Of a stretch of DNA of 64,000 nucleotides, positions 23,095 through 32,859 are shown one piece after another. This DNA is from Porphyra umbilicalis (taxonomy: Eukaryota; Rhodophyta; Bangiophyceae; Bangiales; Bangiaceae). Each line of letters starts with the position of its first letter. Within the stretch, counting starts at the first letter, position 1. Under the pieces are notes generated by a model. It was not told the DNA's origin, did no database searches, and saw nothing but the letters and a program-made list of their open reading frames with translations. The DNA is taken from positions 62,001 to 126,000 of the forward strand of contig KV918971.1 of the NCBI GenBank assembly GCA_002049455.2, given 5' to 3'. The translations under genes were made by a program, and so were the position numbers.

Positions 23095-26000
23095 ATGGCG
23101 CCCCCTGTTCGTTACACGCAGGGGCGCCCGGCACCCGTGTCGTTCGAGCGCCTGTGTGGGACCTGCTCCCGTTTGTTTGCGACAAGTGCCGCTTTGCAGC
23201 GTCATCGTCTGTCGATGCATGATTCTACCAAGCCACCGCCAGCGCGTTGCGGCGAGGTATCGGCGAACCAGCGACCTCCTGCTAGATCAGCACCTCCGTT
23301 GGTGCCGCTGGTGATCGGAGGCGGCCCTTGTGTGTCTCCCCTTTCCCGTCCCAGTGCCGACGGTCTGCGACGCCCCGGCGGACTCCCCATCTTCTCGGTT
23401 GGCCGAGGACCGACAAGCGGTCCACCGTCTGTCCGGCGAGGCCGGCCCAGTGCTAATGGCGTGTCGTCAACCGGTGTGGACTTGTCGGACGAGTCAGACG
23501 GGCGGGCTGGCGTCAGCCGCAGTGCCGATTCCTCTGCTGCTCGCTCCTCCGTGACGATACCGAGGTCGTGGAGTGGCCACGACGGCGGCGGCCGCGTCGG
23601 CCACCACGACGGCGGCGGCCACGTCGGCACCGCAGGCTCTTACGGCGCCTTCGATGACACCGCTGACCGCCCGGACGTCCCCGTCGTCGGAGTGAGGGGC
23701 AGCCGGTGGTTTGAACCGCAGCCTGGAGTGCCGCTGCCGGTGCGACCGCGACCACTTGTCGGCCTTCCTGCCGCCCGAATTCTGGCGTACTACCGGGCGA
23801 AAGGTGACATGGAGCGGACGCAACCATACGTGGCCAGGGACGCCGCGAGAAAGCCGTCAAAGTTCAACACCCCTACCTTGCGCAAGTTCCGGCTCTTTGC
23901 CCTGTCAACTGGGCGCTGTGGGTTAAGCAATACGGCCCGCGCTGAGTACTGGGAGTCGGTGGTAGCCGCCGAGGTCGCAGCGGTTGCTGGGACGGGGAAG
24001 CTTGGCCCAATGCAGTCAGCCTTCGACACGGCTGCCAAATTCGTGTCGTCCCTCAAGCACGAGCAGGACAGGTTCCTGCACGAGCTGCGGTGGCGACAGA
24101 CGGCCATCATCATCGGGGAGCAGACATTCACTTTCTACTCCCGTGACCTGTGGGAGGTCGCGATTGACGCCATCCTCTCGGCACAGCAGCTGACGCTCTT
24201 CGGCCAGCGGCGCGTGCGCACGGACGGGTCCATCATCAGAACGGGGACCATGGACAGCGACTTGTTCATTGCGGAGCAGGCCAGTGTGTTTCAAATCCAT
24301 AAGCTCACACCCTCCGACAGGGTGTTTGTGATGGCTGCGCAGCTGTATTCCGACGCTGCATTGATATCTTGGTCGGGAGGTACGTCATATGGGGGGGCGC
24401 GCGTGGCGGGGGGAGCACGCTGACAGTGGAGGTGGTTTGTTTGGTTGTATTAATGCGGTCCCTTAGCCGGCCATAACGCTGACTGACGTTGACGCGTGTC
24501 ATACCTCTCGCTCGCCGCGTCTGTCCACTGTTTTTTGACCGCCTCTATGCCTTGCAGCCCACTATATCTATGCCATCAGGGCTCGGCTCCCCAACGTCCA
24601 GAAGGGAAAGTCCGAGTGGATAACCGTCGCATACATCCCACTTGTGCGCTCGCGCCACGGCGCGGGCAGCATCGAGAAGGAGCGTCTGCGGTTGCTGCGA
24701 AATGAGCTTCTTCAGCGCTGCATGGCCGTACTGCTCGACCAGTTTGCAGAACTCAGCGAGACAGGAAAGACGGTCAACATTCCCGGTAGGGGCACGTACC
24801 TCGTCATCCCTCGTATAACGTTGTACGCCGCTGACATGCCCGAGGAGCGGCACTTGCAAGGCCTCAAGATCGGGCTCTGCCACCGGCCGTGCTCATTGTG
24901 TATGATACGCAAAGAGGAATGCGGTGAGCCCCGCCACAACAACGAGCCCGCGCCGGACCTGCGATGTGTGACCGAGACGTTGACAGTGCAACTGGAGGCT
25001 GCCAGCCTCTACGACGCTAACACGGGCGCCGGGCGGCGACAACAGATCTCGGACGACTTCTCCGCAACGCACAACGTACCCTCCCTCGGTGCCGTCCACG
25101 GCCTGAGCACAGGGTGCAAGAACCTCTACAGAATCTTTGGATTCGACTCCCTCCATGTACGTTGGTGTGTGACTGGCGATATCCACCTTCTGTGTGCACA
25201 TGTTGGGAGCGAGTGCTGGCCGGTGCACGTGGTTCCGAGAGCCGCGGCTTTCCCGCATCATATCCAGCGTGTGGTCTCGTCAGCTGTGGCAGCAGCCCCC
25301 GCCGACCGAATGCTGAATTCTGACTGCTAACCTCTGGGCCTCCTCCACCTTTCCGTCTGTTCGGCATTGGTGTCCGCTTGGTTTATCCTCTGTGTGCATC
25401 CCAGGTGTGGAAGCTTGGAATTTTACGGAACCTGGGGGGACTTGTAGGGAACCTCGTCGAGTCGCTCGCCAAAGGGGGCAACTCGCTCTTTGGCACCGCT
25501 GAGAACGCCCTCATTGGCATCAACGAGAGGCTACTGCACATGAGTAGACGAGTTCGCGCAGACCTTTATCCACCCGGGTACGTGCGCAACCGTTGGCTCC
25601 AGAGTGGTGTGAGTGGTCGAGTTTTGCTTGTCTTCGGTGCGCGCTGTGACGCGGGACGAGTTTACGCAATGTTGGTGACCCATCCGACGTTGCATCCATT
25701 TTCTGACAATGTGACCTGTGGCTTGGTTGTGGAAAGTGTGGTCGTCTTTATGCACTTCATTTCGCTGCGAAGATATTTGGTCCCATCAGGCGTCACACAA
25801 CCGACGCTCACCGGCAGTGACTGGCGATACGCGGTCATGCACTTTCCAGGAATGGTGGCCGGTGCGGTGGGCCGGCGACCAGATGAGTCGAGCGCCCCCT
25901 TTGCGGGAAAGCTTCGCCGCTCACCGTACGGCAGCCGTTCCTTTCAGGAGGAGGAGCGACGTGCGCGGGTGGTCGCGCAGCGTCTCCAAAACCGCAAGCG

Positions 26001-27462
26001 CAAGCGCAGCGGCCGGTCGCCTGGCGGAAAGAACGCCACCAGGCCACGCGCGGGCCAGTGGCGCAAGGCTGACGAGAGCCACTCCTCGGCGGGAGACGCA
26101 GAGTCGGTCAATCACCGCTGGGCTACGACCGACGACGAGGACGTCGTGCCGCCTGCCGACAGGTCAGGTGTGGACTCGAAGGCTTTCGCGGATCTGTTTC
26201 CTGCCATGTCTCCTGCCGACGCGGTATTGGAAGTCATGTGTCGGGCCGCCGCGCTCTCCGGCAAGCTGTCAGGCGACAACAGGGTCGAGCAGGCACACCA
26301 AACGGAGGAGGAGGCAACGGCCATTGCCAGCGATGCCGCGGAGTTTATCTCGCGCTACGTCGCCATTCTCTTTGGGCCCCTCCACACTCCCAAGGCGCAC
26401 CGCTTGGCAAGCCACTTGTTGGCAGAGCTCCTGGACAGGGGTAACCTTACTGAGGCCGACACAAGCATCAACGAGGGGCTGCACGGGCGTTGCAAGGCCA
26501 TGTACGACCGGTCCAACAAGCACGTGTCAACCTTCACCGCTCAAATGATGCGGAGCGAGCAAACGCTGGCGTGCGTGCTGGCTGAGGCGGCCACCGAGCG
26601 GAGGGAGGACGTAGAGCGCGGGCGCGCGCTGCTCGATGCAGCTGCGGCCGAGTTTGTCGCGCCTGGACCATTCACTGAGGTGGCGGTAGATGCGGACGTG
26701 TCGGTGCCAGAGGGCCGAGAGGCGCTCTCAGACGATTCTGGCACCTCCGACGAGAACAGTGTGGCTCGTGGCGCCGCTCTTGGAGCGGAGCGTGCCGCGA
26801 CGGGAGCACGGCATGGCGGTGGCGGCCGTCGGCGAAGCCTGTCCGCTCTCCGCGTGCGCGGCAGCAGATCGACCGTCGCCGAACTGTCAACCATGAACGG
26901 CGGGGCGCTCGCAGGTCTGGGTGAGGCCGTTGGGGCTGACGACGACCAGATGGTGTACGTCGCCAACTCCCTGTCGTTTCTAGCGACGTTTGAGTGGGGC
27001 GCGTCTTCGGTCCAGCAGCGTCTCTATGCGGCACGGTCAAACCACGGCAAGCCCTTTTATGATTTCTTCCGTTTCACGGATGATTCCTCGGCCACCGGCT
27101 GTTCGTACGGCCGCGCTCTGTTAGCCATCAACGGCATCAACGGCGTTGCGCGCCGCGGCGTAGTCGTGCAACGCCTAGCCCTGGCCGAAAAGGATCCCAA
27201 GTGCGTGCGCACGCGATTTGGCGGCACCCAACTGCGGTGGGAGGTGGACGAGACGACATCGTTCCCGACTTTGTCGTTTGTGCCGCTCGACAACGTGCAA
27301 AGATTGGAGCTCGTTGAGCCCGACTTTGCGTCGCTGTGCGCGCGCCACAGCCTTTTTGCCACACCCTCCAACACCCCAAACACTGTGGAGGAGCGTGCGC
27401 TGCAGCGCTGGTTTGTGAACAACTTCTACTCGTGGACGTCTGCCAAGCTCAAGGAGCTGTGA
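23095..27462 (+). CDS. Plavaka-like (CACTA-related) transposase, four exons
   Basis: Exons are 23095-24379, 24558-25156, 25405-25577 and 25818-27462, with introns of 178, 248 and 240 bp. All three donors read GTACGT; acceptors are CTTGCAG, TCCCAG and CCGGCAG. Phases agree, giving 1,233 residues. The N-terminus carries a C2H2 zinc finger (CGTCSRLFATSAALQRHRLSMH-type; Cys, Cys, His, His all present). Plavaka hallmarks follow: LYSDAALISWSG at the first splice junction, the YIPLV strand, LLRNELLQRCMAVLL, PRITLYAADMPEE, then Cys motifs CHRPCSLC, and FGFDSLH continuing across intron 2 into VWKLGILRNLGG. A DDE-type cut-and-paste mechanism is expected. The last intron is in frame and free of stops, so retention would add 80 residues; I favour splicing because of the donor match. 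The stop is TGA at 27460-27462. Confidence 0.72.
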
Positions 27463-28717
27463 GTGACCCGGGGTTCTGTGTAGAGAGGGGGGGGGCGGGT
27501 GAACGGTCGAAAGGGGACGGGGCACGGCAGTTACAGAGGGACACGAACCGCTTATTGAGCAGGCCCTGGTCGAGGACGGGTTTGTTCCACTTGTTGTTAG
27601 CAGGGGGGTCGCTGCGCCGGTGGCAGGGAGCGTGGCACAGCCAGCAGGCTCTCGGGTGTGAGTCACACAAGAGACTGTTCACGTCTATGCTGGTCCTTAG
27701 CCCTACGCGGGGGAGTACGGCCGCCACCTCCGTCACAGCCGCCGCTACCACTTGCCCTGTCTGGGCGCCCACGGGTGGCATACCCAACAGGTGGCCTCAG
27801 AAGTTAGGCCTACCAGCGACGAGCCAGCCACTCCCCGCCTTCCACAGCAGCCAAGAATGCTGTGGACTCATAGCAGAACCGTACCAGCCCGTCTGAGGCC
27901 AAATGACGGGTGTCGAACGAGGCGGGCAACAGTTTGGAGTGGTGGTGCATCGAAGACAATGGAGACCTTGTGCTGGAATTCATCATCATTCCGTTATCTG
28001 GTGGTACTGTGCTCTACCTAAATGCACCCCAGTGAGTGGATATTACTCGATTTGACAACTAGGAGTCTGCCAGTCTGACATGAAGCCGCTGGCAGCCGAG
28101 CTATATAGAGTCGACTGCGTGTGCCTCGACCAAGGCGCTTGTTTCATAGCGAAGCACCGGGCTCTCCTGCAATACGAGTGCTGTCCTCCTGTGCTGTCCC
28201 CTTCCAACGCTCATTTTTCGGCTGTCCCCTTCTAACGCTCATTCTTCGGCCGCTACCCCTGTCGGATCATCTTTATGACAAGGCACCCAAGGCCGCTGCA
28301 CTGATGGATAGCGCGCCAATATTGGCACAAGCGCAGAGGCGCGGGCAGTAGTCTGCGCGTTAGACTCGTAACATCAAACCACACCACCTCCAGGACGTTT
28401 TGCGCTGCTCCCTTTGGTCTCTTAGTGGCACCGACCCTTAATGAGTCGTCAGTCGCTGTTCTCGACGCTCTTCTGTTCCGCTTGAGGCCCGGAATGCTGG
28501 TTGACCTGCGGGTCACACATCTGTTAGGAAATTCAATCCCGTGGCAGGGCCGTTTCATTGGCCCAGCACGTATTGAGTCACTCGTCCTGTGTCCACAGGT
28601 CAACTTTCGAGGCTCGAACAAGGAAGTCCGTCGTTGGGGCTTAGTTGGGGGCCAACAAGCCCGAACACTTTGACCTGCCGTTCGGCCGTTCGCTGCGTTG
28701 GCTCGTGTTCGGGCAGC
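27463..28717. other. Right arm of the two-gene element
   Basis: Non-coding as far as I can see, with a G run at 27487-27496. A short direct repeat (CCAACGCTCATTTTTCGGC / TCTAACGCTCATTCTTCGGC) lies at about 28203-28251. The terminal ~130 bases are rich in GTTCG/CGAAC words that mirror the left end. Confidence 0.5.
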
Positions 28718-29767
28718 GTTCGTGTCGCCAGCTTTTCCGATGATCAGGTCGCTCGACCCCCAGACAGGAAACTCTAGCATTGATCAGGGTGCGTCAAAGC
28801 TGAGGCCAGTCTGACGCAGGCATCTGATTGGCTGTATTTGACACGTCATGGCGCCTTCGAGGCCCAGTCTGTCGGGCCGTCTGGCGGCGCTCACAGCCGT
28901 TTTCGGGACCCTGCCCAATCACCCCCCAGGGAGCCACAGCCCGAACAGCCGCTCCGTCCACCCTCGCCACACTCCCTCGCCCCCCGCCAGCCCCACCACT
29001 TCCGCTACGCCCGCCCCCGCCCCAGGCACGGCCACTGCCGCCGCCGCCGCCGCCGCCGCCGCCGCCCCCGCCAGCGCCACTGCCACTGCCGCCGCCGCCG
29101 CCGCACGCCTGTGCATCACTGTGGCGGCCGCCGCCGCCTCCCACACCGCCGTGGCTCGGCCGCCGCTGCGGCGCTGAGCCCGCCCCCGGCACCGCTTTCG
29201 CCGCCGCCGCCGAAATCGCCGCTCAGCCGCCGCTGCAGCGCCTTCCTGTCGCCACCGCCCCTGTTGTCGCGCGGGCTGCCGCTGCAGTCGTGGTGGGGGT
29301 GACGCCGCCGCTGCCCCCGTTGCCACCCCTGCCACCGCCGCCCCGTTGTCCTGCCTCCGCCGCCTCTGCCGTCGCTCTGGCTGCCGTCGCCATCGCCGCG
29401 GCAGCGGTCGCCGCTGCGGCAGGCCTGGGGTGTGCCACCCACGCGCCGCCATACGGGGACCTGTGTCGCAGGCCCGTCGGCGGCGGCGATGGCGCCGTGC
29501 CGTGGCGACCAGGGCGGTCCTGGTGGTGGTGGGGAGGCGCCTGCCACGGTAGATCCTGTGTCTGTTACCAAGGGGTGTGCGGAGTTTCTGGTGTGAGTGT
29601 CTGGTCTCGTCGAGGAAGCGTAGCGCTGCTGCAGTGGGCTTCTGGTGGGATGCTGCGTGCCCTCTCATGTAGTGTTTTCGGGGTCTAGAAAACAACAGGA
29701 AGGAAGTGTTTGCGACCTTAGCCAGTACCATCAACGTTCCCAGCACCCTCAATAGGTCCTGACAGAT

Positions 29768-31787
29768 TGAGGCGCGGCACTCGAATCGCAAAAGCGCCAC
29801 TCGAATCGCATCCCAGACTCGCGCCACTTGAGCCCTCGCCCAGATTTTGGCGGGCGATCAATCAGTGGAAACCGGATCTGAGTGGTTTTCTGGGCGGGCA
29901 CCGCGTCGCTCGCCCCAACGCCCGCCCGCACCCCCCCACCCCCCACCCCATGGCACAATGGCGCCAAGGCAGTCGCCTGCTGCCGCCCTGGCCCTCCTGG
30001 AGGATGTCAAGGACATGTTTGACACGCTAGAGGATGCGCTGGTGCACGTCGCGGCCCAGACCCAGCGGTCGTTTTCTTCTTTGCGGTCGGCCTACCACCG
30101 CTCGCGGCGCATGCCAAGAGGCGGCATGGGCAGCACAAGCTGACCGCCAGCCAGGAGGACATCTTGGTGTCAGTGGCTCAGGCGTTCAGCGTCAACAACA
30201 TGGCGCTCACCGGGAGGCAGATGCGGGAGCTAGTGGCGCGCAAGTGGCAGGTGAACGTGTCACGGCAGTGGGTGACCAAGTTCCTGGCGCGCTACCGTTC
30301 CATACTGAGCAAGCGCGCCTGCAAGGCGCTGTCGGACAAGCGTGCTGGTATGGAGGTCTTCGATGGCGTCGTTGACTTCTGTAAGGAGCTCAAAGACTTC
30401 CTCTCCCACTACAGCTTCCCCAGTCATGCGGTCATCAACTACGATGAGACTAGGGTCGTCCAGAAGGGCGAGAAGCTGGTTCTGCGTCGGGTGGAGGCGG
30501 CCAACAAGGAGAGAGCCAATGTGCGCTCGACTAGGCACCAGACGGTGGCCTCCCTACTCACTTTTGTGGCAGCCGATGGGTCGGTGCTGCTCAGTGTTTA
30601 CATTCTCAAGGGGCGGTTTGGGGACGGCGACGAGGCGGCGGTCAACTTCCGCATGGAGGACGCGCCCCGCGTCACTCGCGGGACGTGGCCGCGATTCTAC
30701 GTCTGGAACGACTCGGGTACCTGGACGCCGAGATTTTCAAGGCCGTGCTCATCAAGGTCGCTGAGGAGTTTCACATCAAGTACCCCGGTCTGTCGGCCCT
30801 ACTCTTTGGCGACCAGCTTGCAGCCCACCGCCGCCCTGATATCGTGGATTTTGCGATTGGGCTGGGCCTCTTCCTTATCTCGCTGGCGAAGAACACGTCA
30901 CACATCACGCAGCCGCTTGACGAGGCGCCCTTTGGGATTCTACAAGCGGCCAGAGTGCGGCGCAACGAGGAGGCGGTCATGGATGGCATGCTCACAAACT
31001 CGGACACCAGGGACGCTCTGATGATGGCGGCCTACCAAGCGGAGCGACAAGCTTTCTCCCGCCCGGTGATAGTCGGCGCCTTCCGTCGAAGAGGTCTGTG
31101 GCCTTTTGATGCGGACCTGATGCAGGCCAATGTCCGTGCTAATTTGGGCATGGTTGAGTCGGGCGAAACCCCGGCTGAGGCCGCCCGGAAGGCGGCAGCC
31201 GAGGAAATTCAGGCGGCTCAAGAGCGCGTGAACAAGGCCGCAACTGTCTCATCCAGTGGCAAGGCGGTGGTCAAGCGGGCAGTTGTCCACTCCCCCTGGT
31301 ATCTCATGGAGCAGCAGCGCCTGATGGAGGAAGAAGCGGCTAAGGAAGTGGCGGCCAAGGCCGCTCGCCAAGAGGAGCGTGACCAGAAGAAGGAGGAGAA
31401 AGGGCAACGTCTGGTTGAGAAGGCTGTCGCACGGGAGAACCACCGCTGCCGTGTTTGTCAAGACAAGGTGCACCGCGGCGGGAAACACTGGATGGGGTGT
31501 CAGTGCGACGTGTTTTGGGTGTGCCCCGGGTGCTCGAAGACCATGGCAGCGGGCCTGGCGTTTGCAGGGCACTTCACTATGTGCGAAGCGACGGTAGAAA
31601 TTGACTTAGACCGCGAGGGTGGGTCGGGCGGGGAGGGTAGCAGCTCCGAAGAGATGTAGTAGCTCCGATAGAGATTTTATCACAGGAAACACCATTCCAG
31701 TGATGCTTTGCACTGGTTGGCCCAGATCTGTCCAGTGATTGCGATGCGATTCGAGTGGCGCTTTTGCGATTCGAGTGCCGCGCCTCA
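29768..31787. mobile_element. Pogo/Tigger-like transposon with perfect 45-bp TIRs
   Basis: Bases 29768-29812 and 31743-31787 are exact inverted copies over 45 bp. Each TIR contains the 13-mer CACTCGAATCGCA twice, 21 bp apart, which suggests paired transposase binding sites. The 2,020-bp element encodes one transposase gene in the plus direction. Perfect TIR identity points to a fairly recent insertion, although the encoded gene carries frame breaks. Flanking bases do not form an obvious TA duplication (AT on the left, TT on the right). Confidence 0.85.
29958..31659 (+). pseudogene. Pogo/Tigger-type DDE transposase with two frame breaks
   Basis: From ATG 29958 (MAPRQSPAAALALLEDVKDM) the frame must shift by one base near 30105 to reach the DNA-binding region (HKLTASQEDILVSVAQAF). 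It must shift again near 30715, after FYVWNDSG, to reach YLDAEIFKAVLIK. The DDE_1 core is clear: INYDETRVV (~30436), LLFGDQLAAHRRPD (~30800) and NTSHITQPLDEAPFG (~30895), the pogo-type second and third Asp motifs. The C-terminal part is coiled, Glu/Lys-rich (31310-31430) and ends in a Cys/His-rich finger, HRCRVCQDKV...WVCPGC...HFTMC, reminiscent of PHD-like or ZZ-like folds. Both breaks are -1 type. Because the TIRs are perfect, sequencing error should be excluded before calling the gene dead. Confidence 0.75.
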
Positions 31788-31971
31788 TTGCTCTCCCGGG
31801 GTCTCTCCAAATCGGTCCAGACGGGGGGTGCGGATGACACTTCTTCAGAATACATGAGTAACGCCATTTTTTTTTCTCCGTCGTTCCCGAGTCTATCGAT
31901 GGCGCTATGAACAGTGGTATAGGTGGCTAAGCGCACAGAAGACTTTCTCGTGTTCATTTTTACCCCTCAAC

Positions 31972-32406
31972 ATGACAGAATCTGACAACAGCCTCCCAAC
32001 CTCTCGCAGCCCACAACCTGCTGCCCAGCATCTGAGAGCCGGTCCCTACACCCCCCAGGTCCCTCAGCAAACACACAAAGTAATACAAACACCAACGCAG
32101 ATGGTGATCAACAGGAGCAGCAACAGCGAGCGGGAGGAGCAGCACCCGGGCAGCGGCGGCGGCCAGGCAGCAGCTGAAGAGGGGGAGGGGGCTGGCGACA
32201 GTGGCGACCGCGGGAGGGCGGCGGAAGGGATGACGGGCGCTGAAGCTAGCGGTAGCAGGGGGAAGCAGGCAGCAGCGGGGGCGACCGGGCGTCGGCCCGG
32301 AAGCGGTAGTGACGTGGAAGGGGCACCCCGGCTGCGCCAGCGGCCGAGCAGCGGCGGAAGCTGGGGAGAGAGGCTACTGGCAGAGGCAACCGACAGCAGG
32401 GAGTAG
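31972..32406 (+). CDS. Hypothetical 144-residue low-complexity protein
   Basis: An ATG-started frame (MTESDNSLPTSRSPQPAAQH) ending in TAG. The first ~50 residues are Pro/Gln/Ser-rich and not obviously an artefact of the local repeat. The rest is Gly/Glu/Ala-rich and follows the GGC-rich DNA. It lies in the right arm of the outer element, outside the nested pogo element. No domain is recognised, and it may not be a gene. Confidence 0.2.
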   Translation: MTESDNSLPTSRSPQPAAQHLRAGPYTPQVPQQTHKVIQTPTQMVINRSSNSEREEQHPGSGGGQAAAEEGEGAGDSGDRGRAAEGMTGAEASGSRGKQAAAGATGRRPGSGSDVEGAPRLRQRPSSGGSWGERLLAEATDSRE

Positions 32407-32859
32407 CGACGGCAGCAGCGGCGGCGGCGGTGGCGGTGGCGGTGGCCAAGCCAGGCCAGGAAAGGCCAGGCGGGTGCCGCAAGCAGGGGGCTGGGCGGCC
32501 CTGACAGGCAGCGGTTGCAGCCGGGGGGGGGAAGCAGCGCCGCGGGTTGCAGGCGGCAACACAGGGGGCAAGCGGCGGGGGGGGCGGGCGGCGGGGGGGT
32601 GGGTGGTGTGGGGGGGCTGGTGTCGGGGGTTTCGGCAACGGGGGGTGCAGGCGGCAGGGGGGGGGTGCCTTTCTTCGTACCCTGACATGCGCCTGGATGG
32701 TCCGGTCCCCCCCGCAGTGGGGCTGAAAACGAGGGTGCATATATATGAAATCAGAGGCTCTCATTGGTCAAGGAAGCTGCTACTGCGTTTACTCTTCCGG
32801 TCCACTTAAATATTCTAGTTAGCTTTGATGCAGCTTTGATGGACCCTGATCAATGCTAG

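Larger units (their letters stand above)
17083..28744. mobile_element. Two-gene Plavaka/CACTA-like DNA transposon, ~11.7 kb
   Basis: The ends are 27-bp inverted repeats, 17083-17109 and 28718-28744, matching at 25 of 27 positions (ATCATCGGAAAAGCTGGCG is the shared core). Just inside both ends, words of the type CGAACA or GTTCGG recur many times on both strands (17105-17180 and 28615-28720). This resembles the subterminal repeats that CACTA-type transposases bind. Two divergent multi-exon genes lie inside: the transposase (23095-27462, plus) and a coiled-coil protein (18222-21116, minus), separated by a ~2 kb spacer. This resembles the TnpD/TnpA pairing of plant CACTA elements, although the second protein is not recognisably homologous. 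No target-site duplication is evident. Both genes can be modelled as intact after splicing, so the element may be autonomous. Confidence 0.7.
28774..32859. mobile_element. Outer TIR-bounded element (~4.1 kb) hosting a nested transposon
   Basis: A 29-bp segment at 28774-28802 is present as an inverted copy at 32831-32859, matching at 27 of 29 positions (core CTAGCATTGATCAGGGT). It begins only 29 bases right of the end of the large two-gene element. Between the ends lie a CCG-rich arm (28960-29480), the nested pogo-like element (29768-31787), and a GGC/CAGC-rich right arm (32150-32680). No transposase belonging to the outer element is recognised, so it appears non-autonomous. Confidence 0.55.

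Noticed and set aside
25578-25817. Coding use of the in-frame third intron of the transposase
   Set aside because: It is open, but its translation is unlike the flanking domain and the GTACGT donor and CAG acceptor match the other introns; listed as an intron, with retention left open.
28828-29827. Pro-rich plus frame and overlapping 302-codon minus frame
   Set aside because: Both derive from CCG triplet runs; no motif beyond homopolymers.
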